From the NCBI GenBank assembly GCA_023249395.1, contig JAHFCS010000164.1, positions 1 to 5,717 of the forward strand: a DNA stretch of 5,717 bases, read 5' to 3'. Every line of letters begins with the position of its first letter. Positions within the stretch are counted from its first letter, which is position 1. This DNA comes from Gemmatimonadota bacterium. GTDB taxonomy: Bacteria; Gemmatimonadota; Gemmatimonadetes; Gemmatimonadales; Gemmatimonadaceae. Both the position numbers and the translations under genes were made by a program. The notes beneath the pieces are model-generated. The model was not told the origin of the DNA. It searched no databases and was given only the letters and a program-made list of their open reading frames with translations. Positions 1 to 5,702 of the stretch are shown in pieces.

Positions 1-1356
1 ACAGGATTTGATGCTGCCAGGCTCCGGACAGTGCTGGGCGTCGACTTTGCGACGTTGCCGGCAACTTCGGAGCAGAAGTCCAGAGTGATGTCCGGAAAGC
101 AGAAGCATTACATCGTGTTTGACGGCGAGCGCTTGTCAAACCTTGCGGCGGGATCGGACCAGTACTGGAACGGCACAGTCCTGATCCCATCCCCGGAGAA
201 AACGGGGAAGCTGATTCAGGTTTCCGTCAAGGAGAGAACCTGGAGTTACTCCGGATGGTGGTATAAAAACAAGGACGGCAGCATCGCCAGAATTTTCAAG
301 GACGGTGCCGGATTCAAGGTCGGTGTCGTGACCATAGCCGGAGATGGTTCCTCTCTGGCGGTCATCGATCTGGACTACGACGGAGTCGCCGAATCGGTGG
401 AACAGGTTTTTCCCGGAGGAAGAACTGTGCTTCTGACAGACCGGGAAGGACTGCGTATGCAGCAGTTGTGGCTCACAGGTCACAACCCTTTTTGCACCCT
501 CAGGAATGCAACCCCCAAGGGTGCCGCCGGCGCCAAGGACGCTCCAAGTATCGGGGTGCCCGACGACCGCGCGGCCATTGGGCTCTGCATGAAAGACAAC
601 ACTGCACCCGGGATTTCGACCGACAGACCAGCACGACCCGGGAGCGGGGCGAAGCGAGGACCGAACACGATTGAGCAGATGTGCGCCGGCATCAGAGGAG
701 GGCCCGGCGTCCCCGGGGTGGACTTTGCACGTGATGACGAATTTCCCGTAACAACGGAGTTGATTCGAGTTGTATACGAAGGTACGGATGGACATCAGGA
801 TGGCGCGGGGACGCAAGCACTACGGGCTATGGGTATGTCGGTTCTCATCATGGATAGCGCAGTGCTTGAGTTTATGATTCACGAATTCAGAACTGTCGGG
901 GGACTTATTCCGAGTCACCATAATCCCCCACCTGGTCCCCGCCCGGGCCCTTATATGCCCGCCGGCCCTGCTGCGGACGAATTCTGTCGGACGCGAGATG
1001 ATCAGAGTAAGCGATGGGACGTGAAGATCGCCGGCGCCCAGGCAGCGGTCGAGAAAGAGTGTCCCAATCCCGCGAGCCAGCCGGTTCCCGCTGCGACAAG
1101 AGACAAGGCGGAGCAGCAGAGCGTCAGTATCTATTGCTCGAGCTCTCAGCGACAGGACAGCCGGGATAGAGCTGAGACCGCGAGTCTCTTCGCTGTTTCG
1201 AGCAACCAGTGTGGCATTGCGGAACGACCGGGACCGGGCGGCACCTGTCGACAGCGGACCTTTCACGGATCCGGTGGCCACGTGGTCGTCGGCTACGGTG
1301 ACACGCTGATATTCCAGGCGTGTCCTGAGGAGACCTGCGGTTCGCCGGAAAGGTGA
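1..1356 (+). CDS. Hypothetical protein, 3' part of a gene open at the window edge
   Basis: I do not recognise this protein. The frame is open from base 1 to the TGA at 1354-1356 (451 visible residues, numbered here from base 1). A GTG at 31 could serve as a start, but it has no Shine-Dalgarno sequence and the frame continues upstream, so the gene is probably truncated by the window. Residues 1 to about 160 look like a folded, beta-rich domain with many aromatics (WSYSGWWY near 86). They include a Dx-Dx-DG acidic cluster (D123, D125, D127, G128, E131) like calcium-binding loops of VCBS, FG-GAP or dockerin-type repeats. The remainder is rich in Gly, Pro and Cys, with a Pro-rich stretch near 308-325 and several Cys in the last 60 residues, which would suit an exported protein. 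By my hand count GC at third positions is about 76% in the first 100 codons but only 60-67% further on, while second-position GC rises. The tail may therefore be under relaxed selection or may be a different domain. No function is assigned. Confidence 0.55.
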   Translation, partial: TGFDAARLRTVLGVDFATLPATSEQKSRVMSGKQKHYIVFDGERLSNLAAGSDQYWNGTVLIPSPEKTGKLIQVSVKERTWSYSGWWYKNKDGSIARIFKDGAGFKVGVVTIAGDGSSLAVIDLDYDGVAESVEQVFPGGRTVLLTDREGLRMQQLWLTGHNPFCTLRNATPKGAAGAKDAPSIGVPDDRAAIGLCMKDNTAPGISTDRPARPGSGAKRGPNTIEQMCAGIRGGPGVPGVDFARDDEFPVTTELIRVVYEGTDGHQDGAGTQALRAMGMSVLIMDSAVLEFMIHEFRTVGGLIPSHHNPPPGPRPGPYMPAGPAADEFCRTRDDQSKRWDVKIAGAQAAVEKECPNPASQPVPAATRDKAEQQSVSIYCSSSQRQDSRDRAETASLFAVSSNQCGIAERPGPGGTCRQRTFHGSGGHVVVGYGDTLIFQACPEETCGSPER

Positions 1357-1371
1357 ACACCCTTCCGCCGC

Positions 1372-2778
1372 ATGGTTGACTTCCGCCTCTACAACACGCT
1401 CACGCGCTCGGTCGACGTCTTCTCGCCGGCCGACGGAAAGACAGTCCGCATGTACACCTGCGGCCCGACGGTCTACAACCCGGCTCACGTCGGGAATTTC
1501 CGCACTTTCCTGTTCGAGGATCTTTTACGCCGCACCATCCGCCTCGGCGGATGGGGCGTGCATCAGGTGATGAATCTCACCGACGTCGACGACAAGATCA
1601 TCAAGCGTGCGAGTGAGCGCGGACTGACGATCAGCGAAGTCACCGAGCCTGTGATCGAGACGTTCCATGTCGATCGCGAGTTTCTGCGCATTCAGAACGC
1701 GGAGGAGTATCCTCGCGCGACGGAACACTTACCGGAGATGATCGAGCTCGTTCGCAAGCTCGTCGAGCGCGGCATCGCTTACCAGGCGGACGACGGCTCC
1801 GTGTATTACGCAATCGACAGGTTCCCCGGCTATGGAAAGCTGTCGCGACTGGACACGCGGGAGATCAAGGCCGGTGCGCGCGTTGTGCAGGACGACTACA
1901 CGAAGGAGAACGCACAGGATTTCGCGCTCTGGAAAGCTGCCAAACCCGAAGACGAGAAGGCGGGAGCGGCATGGGATGCACCGTGGGGACGGGGACGTCC
2001 CGGCTGGCACCTCGAATGCTCCGCGATGGCGATGCGCTACCTCGGCGAAACGATGGACATCCATTGCGGCGGAGTGGATCTCGTCTTTCCGCATCACGAA
2101 GATGAGATCGCGCAATCGGAGGGCGCGACTGGAAAGCCTTTTTCGCGCTTCTGGTGCCACGGCGAGTTCCTCCTCACCGAGGGTAGCAAGATGGCGAAGC
2201 GGGTCGGGAACGTTGCGACCGTGGGCGATCTGCGCGAGCAGGGAGTCTCGCCAGCGGCATTCCGACATTTCGTCTTCTCGACGCATTACCGCAAGCAGCT
2301 CAATCTCTCGTCAGAAGCGCTCGAGGGCTCGATCGAGGGCGTTCGCAGAGTCGGCGATTTCAGCGACCGGCTCGCGTCAGCGAAAGGTGGAACGCCGGCG
2401 CTCGCAGCCGCCGCGGATGAAGCAGAGCGGGAGGCAACCAACGCGTTGTTCGACGATCTGAACGCACCGCTCGCAATGGGCGCGCTTTTCACGTTCATCC
2501 GGAAGGCAAACGCCGAGCTGGATCGAGGCGGCGACGATAGGGCCGCGCTGGACCGGGCGCGCTCCGTCTTCGCGCGAATCAACGGCGTTCTCGACATTGT
2601 TCCCTCGCTCGAGGTTGGCGACGAAGCGTCCCGGATCGAGGCTCGGCTGGCGTATCGTCGTGCGGCGCGGGAGCGGCGCGATTTCGCTACCGCCGACGCC
2701 ATCCGGATGGAGCTCGAGGCAGAGGGAATCGCGATCGAGGACGGCCCCTCGGGGACGAGGTGGAAACGAGCGAGATAG
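1372..2778 (+). CDS. cysS: Cysteinyl-tRNA synthetase (CysRS)
   Basis: This cytoplasmic class I synthetase charges tRNA-Cys with cysteine using ATP. It is full length: 468 residues against 461 in E. coli. The N-terminal Rossmann domain has the HIGH-type signature as H39-V-G-N42. The cysteine-selecting zinc site is complete, with C30 (MYTCGPT), C216 (WHLECSAM), H241 and E245 (in HHEDE); these correspond to C28, C209, H234 and E238 of E. coli. The KMSKS loop reads K273-M-A-K-R277, so both serines are replaced. The helical and anticodon-recognition end is present, closing with a motif around DFATADAIR and EDGPSGTRWKR. This tail argues against the shorter homologue MshC of mycothiol synthesis. The ATG at 1372 is the natural start, since the family's N-terminus begins just before its LYNTLT-like strand. 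The nearest strong Shine-Dalgarno match (AAGGTGA, 1350-1356) is 15 bases away, which is too far. The gene follows the unknown open frame by 15 bases, so its promoter lies inside that frame or it is read through from it. Confidence 0.97.
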   Translation: MVDFRLYNTLTRSVDVFSPADGKTVRMYTCGPTVYNPAHVGNFRTFLFEDLLRRTIRLGGWGVHQVMNLTDVDDKIIKRASERGLTISEVTEPVIETFHVDREFLRIQNAEEYPRATEHLPEMIELVRKLVERGIAYQADDGSVYYAIDRFPGYGKLSRLDTREIKAGARVVQDDYTKENAQDFALWKAAKPEDEKAGAAWDAPWGRGRPGWHLECSAMAMRYLGETMDIHCGGVDLVFPHHEDEIAQSEGATGKPFSRFWCHGEFLLTEGSKMAKRVGNVATVGDLREQGVSPAAFRHFVFSTHYRKQLNLSSEALEGSIEGVRRVGDFSDRLASAKGGTPALAAAADEAEREATNALFDDLNAPLAMGALFTFIRKANAELDRGGDDRAALDRARSVFARINGVLDIVPSLEVGDEASRIEARLAYRRAARERRDFATADAIRMELEAEGIAIEDGPSGTRWKRAR

Positions 2779-2779
2779 A

Positions 2780-2868
2780 CCGGAGCTGTGCCGGAGCCGC
2801 CAGTCCATTGTTGACTTTCCGCCGCTCCGGTGAAGATTGGCCCGAGCCAGTCGAAAGCATCCGGAGCG
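2780..2868 (+). repeat. CCGGAGC direct copies with one inverted copy, able to form alternative hairpins
   Basis: The spacer between cysS and the oxidase genes contains CCGGAGC at 2780-2786, 2791-2797 and 2861-2867, and its reverse complement GCTCCGG at 2824-2830. The inverted copy can pair with 2791-2797 (7 bp, 26-base loop) or with 2861-2868 (8 bp, 30-base loop), but not both. There is no U-run after either stem, so neither is a clear intrinsic terminator. A TTGACT at 2811-2816 resembles a -35 box, but only poor -10 matches follow at 16-18 bases. The repeats are seen directly; any regulatory role is speculation. Confidence 0.3.
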
Positions 2869-2905
2869 CGGACAAGGAATGTCATCTGAGTCGGCAGAGG
2901 CTGGA

Positions 2906-3181
2906 ATGACGCAGCGACCTTCGCCAGCCGGGAAAGTAGTTGCGACCCTCCTCGGGTTCAGCCTCGTCTCCATTCCGCTGGCGGGCTACTCGTGGGACAT
3001 GCTGAGTGATCTCATCTCCGGCCATCTCACGTCCCGTAAGGCACTCATCGGCATCCCCGTGATGATCGCCCTCGCAGTCGTGCTTCGATTCGCGGCGCGC
3101 GCACTCGTCCGGCTCGACGCGAGCTTCGGAGCCTCTGCGCACTCGCACGAGCCTCCCTCCACCTCCGACGACATCCCATGA
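2906..3181 (+). CDS. Small two-helix membrane protein of unknown function, first gene of the oxidase block
   Basis: I do not recognise a family. From the ATG at 2906 it encodes 91 residues. A short basic N-terminus (residues 1-10) is followed by a hydrophobic helix at about 11-29, a loop with W30-D31 and H40, a second helix at about 46-64, and a polar tail containing HSHE. I chose 2906 because AGAGG at 2896-2900 sits five bases upstream. An in-frame ATG at 2879 would add nine residues, but its only Shine-Dalgarno-like sequence (AAGGA) abuts the codon; a TTG at 2837 would add 23 residues. Its stop overlaps the start of the subunit IIa gene (ATGA, 3178-3181), so the two are probably translationally coupled. 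Position and coupling suggest an accessory or assembly role for the ba3 oxidase, but this is inference from context only. Third codon positions are G/C-rich, as in the neighbours, which supports it being a real gene. Confidence 0.75.
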   Translation: MTQRPSPAGKVVATLLGFSLVSIPLAGYSWDMLSDLISGHLTSRKALIGIPVMIALAVVLRFAARALVRLDASFGASAHSHEPPSTSDDIP

Positions 3182-3351
3182 GCGAAGAAGACCGCAAAGC
3201 GCCGGCAACTGGCACGACGGATGCTCGATCCACCGATCTCACGCCCGGGGAAGAGCCGGTCGTCACCGGCGCTCTGTTTCTGACGCTGATGCTCCTGATA
3301 GTGATCGGCGGAGTTTGGGTCATCATGTACCGTCTCCTGCTCACCCGCTGA
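3178..3351 (+). CDS. cbaD: ba3-type cytochrome c oxidase subunit IIa (single-helix subunit)
   Basis: This 57-residue gene runs from ATG at 3178 to TGA at 3349-3351 and is easily missed because of its size. Residues 1-27 are polar, with acidic and Thr-rich stretches. Residues 29-51 form one transmembrane helix, followed by a short basic end (R52, R57). The helix contains G31-A-L33, W47 and Y51. As I recall the 34-residue subunit IIa of Thermus ba3 oxidase, it has the same pattern with identical spacing (GAL, then W 16 positions after the G, then Y four positions later). Subunit IIa lies in the membrane against subunit I and structurally replaces a helix of subunit II found in A-type oxidases. 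The N-terminal extension of about 24 residues relative to Thermus is unusual. The gene starts inside the preceding stop codon (ATGA overlap) and has no Shine-Dalgarno sequence of its own, so coupled translation is likely. The subunit I and II genes directly downstream support the call. Confidence 0.8.
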   Translation: MSEEDRKAPATGTTDARSTDLTPGEEPVVTGALFLTLMLLIVIGGVWVIMYRLLLTR

Positions 3352-3381
3352 GCCAACGAACGACAACCTCTCGCCCGAGAC

Positions 3382-3849
3382 ATGAAAGCCCATAGCTACG
3401 AGAACGCGTTTCTCATCACGGGCGGAATAGTGCTCGCGATGTGCGCTTCTGCACTGGCATACGCGACGTTCGGAATGGGAATGCACCTCCCCGGCCGTGT
3501 AGCCCAGATAGATCCCGCGAAGGTCTACCAGACCCCTCCCTTCAACAAGCCGGGCGTTCGGAAGATAGGTGAGGGGCGCTACGAGGTCGTGCTCGTCGCT
3601 CAAGCCTGGGCGTTCATGCCCGCCGAAATCCGCGTGCCGAGAAATGCAGAGGTCACGTTCACGGCGACGTCGGTCGACGTCATTCACGGCTTCGACATCG
3701 AGCGCACCAGAGTGAACATGATGCTGATACCCGGCCAGGTGGGCAGGCTGACCCATACCTTCCGCGAGCCGGGAGAGTTTCTGCTCCTCTGCCATGAATA
3801 CTGCGGCGCGGGACATCACATGATGTACGGCAAGGTGATCATCGAATGA
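3382..3849 (+). CDS. cbaB: ba3-type cytochrome c oxidase subunit II (CuA subunit)
   Basis: Subunit II accepts electrons from a soluble donor (cytochrome c or a cupredoxin) at a binuclear CuA centre on the periplasmic side and passes them to subunit I. It has 155 residues, close to the 168 of the Thermus protein. One N-terminal membrane helix spans about residues 9-31 and a cupredoxin domain fills the rest. The CuA ligands are complete: H102 in the DVIHGF motif, then C137, C141, H145 and M148 in the C-x3-C-x3-H-x2-M loop. The Y6-E7 pair before the helix aligns with Y14-E15 of Thermus, where E15 forms the entrance of the K-type proton path. A single helix rather than two is typical of B-type enzymes and agrees with a separate subunit IIa gene. 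Thirty bases separate it from the IIa gene, with only a weak GA-rich sequence before the ATG. Its stop overlaps the subunit I start. No CXXCH heme motif is present, so this is not a caa3-type fusion. Confidence 0.95.
   Translation: MKAHSYENAFLITGGIVLAMCASALAYATFGMGMHLPGRVAQIDPAKVYQTPPFNKPGVRKIGEGRYEVVLVAQAWAFMPAEIRVPRNAEVTFTATSVDVIHGFDIERTRVNMMLIPGQVGRLTHTFREPGEFLLLCHEYCGAGHHMMYGKVIIE
3832..3840 (+). promoter_or_regulatory. Strong ribosome-binding site for cbaA inside the end of cbaB
   Basis: AAGGTGATC at 3832-3840 lies five bases before the cbaA ATG at 3846. GGTGATC is a seven-base match to the complement of the usual 16S rRNA 3' end. It fixes the cbaA start at the ATGA overlap and lets cbaA be translated both by new initiation and by coupling to cbaB. 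The same bases encode the Gly-Lys-Val-Ile end of subunit II. Confidence 0.7.
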
Positions 3850-5513
3850 GCGCGCCTATGGTCTACGACCCCTCCGGGTTCGAGCTGGATCCTGGGCAGA
3901 AGAGGGTCATCAGGTGGACGCTTTACGTGGGATACATCGCGCTGCTCGCGGGAATCTTCCACGGTCTCGCGCAGGCGCTGTCCTACGCGAGGATAGACAT
4001 CCTCGGCTACTTCCCCGGGCTTCGAGGCTATTACCAGGGACTCACCGCCCACGGCGTCGCGAACGCGATCATTTTCACTTTCTCATTCGCGAACGGGTTC
4101 CTGCCGCTGATGACAGCGCGCGCGACGGGAAGGCAGCTCGTGCGCTGGCTTCTATGGCTCTCGTTCGGGCTGCTGGTTCTGGGCAACGTCCTCGTCATCT
4201 ACGCGGTCGTCAGCAACAAGGCCAGCGTTCTTTTCACCGCCTATGCGCCGCTCAAGGCCCACTGGACCTTCTACGTGGGGTTGGCGCTTGTAGTCGTGAG
4301 CACGTGGGCAGCGTCGGCGAACATGTTCATCACGCTTGCCCGGTGGCGCCGCGAGCACAGAGGAGCGCGCATACCGCTTCTCGCCTATATCTCCGTCTTC
4401 TCGTATGCGATGTGGGACATGGCGTCCGTGCCCATCGCTGTTTCATTCCTCGGGCTCCTCACTCCCTGGTCGATCGGTATACTGCCGAAAATCGACCCTC
4501 TCCTCACCCGGACGCTCTTCTGGTTCACCGGACACGCAATCGTGTATGCGTGGCTCCTGCCGGCATATGTGTCCTGGTACGCTCTCATCCCGCGGCAGGT
4601 GGGCGGAAAGCTCATCAGCGACGCCTACGCCCGGATGGCCTTCCTCCTGTTCCTTGTGCTTTCGATTCCAACCGGGCTGCACCACCAGTACACGGATCCC
4701 GGCGTGTCGCCGGTTATGAAGGCGATTCAGGGCGTGCTGACCTTCGGGATCATGGTGCCCAGTCTCGCCACCGCATTCTCGATCATGGCTGCGCTCGAGA
4801 TCGGGGGCAGGGCGAAGGGCGGAACGGGTCTGCTCGGATGGATCCGGAAGCTTCCGTGGTCGGATCCTTCGGTCGTGGCGCAGCTCCTCGCGATGCTGAC
4901 CTTCGTGCTCGGCGGCGCGACCGGGCTCGTCAACGCCAGCTACGTGATGAACCAGGTCGTGCATAACACGACGTGGATTCCCGGCCATTTCCACATGACA
5001 GTAGGATCGGCGGTCGCGCTGACGCTGATGGGTGTAGCGTACTGGCTGATTCCGTATCTGACGGGGAAGGGGCTGTGGGGGTCGAAGCTCGCGGTGGCTT
5101 CGTCGTGGATCTACACGATCGGAGTGCTCATCTTCGCGCGGGGAATGATCTCGGCCGGCCTCGAGGGCATGCCGCGCCGCATCTACCGGGCAAGAGCTGC
5201 GTACAACGATCCTGCGTGGGACCTCGGCGGCACTCTGACCGGGATCGGCGGGACGCTGATGTTCGTGGGCATTGTGCTGTTCTTCGTAGTGATTGCGATG
5301 ACCATCCTCGCGGGCAAGCGGGGCGGCGCGCCCGCTGATGTTCCGGTTTCGGAGACGCTCACCGCGCCATCCCTCGACGGGTGGGAGGTGCATCTGGACC
5401 GAATCGGTCTGTGGGTTGGAGTGGCGCTGCTTCTGATCGCACTCGCCTATGGCCCGTTCTTCGTGATGTACTTCCCGGCGAGGTTCATTTCGCCGGGCTT
5501 CACGGGGTTTTGA
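3846..5513 (+). CDS. cbaA: ba3-type cytochrome c oxidase subunit I (B-family heme-copper oxygen reductase)
   Basis: This is the catalytic, proton-pumping membrane subunit that reduces oxygen to water at a heme-CuB site. Its 555 residues are close to the 562 of Thermus ba3, with about 13 hydrophobic helices expected. All metal ligands are visible: H69 (TAHGVAN) and H383 bind the low-spin heme, H381 binds the oxygen-reducing heme (PGHFH), and H230, H279 and H280 bind CuB (HHQYTDPG). The cross-linked tyrosine is Y234, four residues after H230. Every one of these sits three below the Thermus number (H72, H386, H384, H233, H282, H283, Y237). The B-type K path is retained with the same offset: S258, Y245, Y241, S306, T309 and S312 (Thr315 in Thermus). 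An odd point is A231, where GHP is normal: the motif reads GHAIVY. The A-type D-channel signature is not seen, as expected for this family. The start overlaps the cbaB stop and has a strong ribosome-binding site. Confidence 0.97.
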   Translation: MSAPMVYDPSGFELDPGQKRVIRWTLYVGYIALLAGIFHGLAQALSYARIDILGYFPGLRGYYQGLTAHGVANAIIFTFSFANGFLPLMTARATGRQLVRWLLWLSFGLLVLGNVLVIYAVVSNKASVLFTAYAPLKAHWTFYVGLALVVVSTWAASANMFITLARWRREHRGARIPLLAYISVFSYAMWDMASVPIAVSFLGLLTPWSIGILPKIDPLLTRTLFWFTGHAIVYAWLLPAYVSWYALIPRQVGGKLISDAYARMAFLLFLVLSIPTGLHHQYTDPGVSPVMKAIQGVLTFGIMVPSLATAFSIMAALEIGGRAKGGTGLLGWIRKLPWSDPSVVAQLLAMLTFVLGGATGLVNASYVMNQVVHNTTWIPGHFHMTVGSAVALTLMGVAYWLIPYLTGKGLWGSKLAVASSWIYTIGVLIFARGMISAGLEGMPRRIYRARAAYNDPAWDLGGTLTGIGGTLMFVGIVLFFVVIAMTILAGKRGGAPADVPVSETLTAPSLDGWEVHLDRIGLWVGVALLLIALAYGPFFVMYFPARFISPGFTGF

Positions 5514-5522
5514 GACGGCCTG

Positions 5523-5573
5523 GGTGCCGGGGTTAGTGTCCGAAACAGGGACAGTACCGGTGCCGGGGGTGCC
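5523..5573 (+). repeat. Short direct repeats flanking a small hairpin (REP-like candidate)
   Basis: GGTGCCGGGG occurs at 5523-5532 and again at 5559-5568, and a shortened copy GGTGCC follows at 5568-5573. Between the two long copies lies an inverted repeat: TGTCC (5537-5541) pairs with GGACA (5549-5553) across a 7-base loop. GGT (5531-5533) and ACC (5556-5558) can extend it past a small internal bulge. The unit sits just after cbaA, in the short intergenic position typical of repeated extragenic palindromes. Whether it is multicopy in the genome cannot be seen here. It could also act in mRNA 3' end protection. Confidence 0.4.
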
Positions 5574-5585
5574 GTTGACACCCCC
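5565..5585 (+). terminator. GC-rich hairpin, possible weak terminator of the oxidase operon
   Basis: GGGGGTG (5565-5571) and CACCCCC (5579-5585) form a perfect 7-bp stem with a 7-base loop, 52 bases after the cbaA stop. The bases after it are not a U-run (TGCTAAATCC), so intrinsic termination would be weak. The 3' arm and loop contain the TTGACA box of the tRNA promoter. It is the best terminator candidate after cbaA, but the call is tentative. Confidence 0.3.
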
Positions 5586-5603
5586 TGCTAAATCCCTTAT
5601 TCT
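5575..5603 (+). promoter_or_regulatory. Sigma70-like promoter for the tRNA-Thr gene
   Basis: A perfect -35 box TTGACA (5575-5580) is followed after 17 bases by TATTCT (5598-5603), which matches the -10 consensus at four of six positions, including the first T-A pair and the last T. Transcription would start near 5610, leaving a leader of about 20 bases before the mature tRNA 5' end at 5630. This is the normal arrangement for a tRNA promoter. A TAGAAT at 5616-5621 is an alternative -10 box but lacks a matching -35. Confidence 0.6.
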
Positions 5604-5629
5604 TCTAGGCTTGCGTAGAATCGCTGTTT

Positions 5630-5702
5630 GCTGACGTAGCTCAATTGGCAGAGCAGCTGATTTGTAATCAGCAGGTTGCCGGTTCGATTCCGGCCGTCAG
5701 CT
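5630..5702 (+). tRNA. tRNA-Thr (anticodon UGU)
   Basis: A complete 73-base cloverleaf can be folded by hand. The acceptor stem GCTGACG (5630-5636) pairs perfectly with CGTCAGC (5695-5701). The D arm GCTC/GAGC (5639-5642, 5651-5654) has an 8-base loop containing GG. The anticodon stem GCTGA/TCAGC (5656-5660, 5668-5672) holds the loop TTTGTAA, which places TGT at 5663-5665. A 5-base variable loop and the T arm GCCGG/CCGGC (5678-5682, 5690-5694) with TTCGATT complete it. The anticodon UGU reads ACA and other ACN codons, so the tRNA is threonine-specific. The discriminator base is T (5702). CCA is not encoded, so a CCA-adding enzyme is required. Confidence 0.96.

Noticed and set aside
136..1488. 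Two long antisense frames (136-816 and 820-1488) that together mirror the unknown 5' frame
   Set aside because: They are in exact codon register with the sense frame, as expected of shadows in GC-rich DNA. They have Arg/Ser/His-rich, non-globular sequences, and the second runs into cysS. The sense N-terminal block looks much more protein-like.
1372..2778. MshC (mycothiol ligase) as an alternative to CysRS
   Set aside because: The protein has the full-length C-terminal tRNA-binding part, including the EDGPSGTRWKR-type ending, and 468 residues; MshC is shorter and lacks this region.
2811..2839. Possible promoter for the oxidase block (TTGACT at 2811-2816)
   Set aside because: No acceptable -10 box lies 16-18 bases downstream; the best match has only three of six bases.
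1729..2973. Several antisense and alternate-frame open stretches across cysS
   Set aside because: They are Arg/Ser-rich shadows of a clearly conserved gene and match nothing recognisable.
3421..3460. Possible lipobox around the Cys in the first helix of subunit II
   Set aside because: The residue before the Cys is Met (LAMC), which does not fit the lipobox. In ba3 subunit II this helix is a permanent membrane anchor.
3914..5393. Long alternate-frame and antisense open stretches inside cbaA
   Set aside because: They have Arg/His/Pro-rich compositions without motifs and lie wholly inside a conserved gene.
3846..5513. Nitric oxide reductase (NorB-like) as an alternative for subunit I
   Set aside because: The active-site tyrosine Y234 and the K-path residues are present, and a CuA subunit II is encoded next to it; these are marks of an oxygen reductase.
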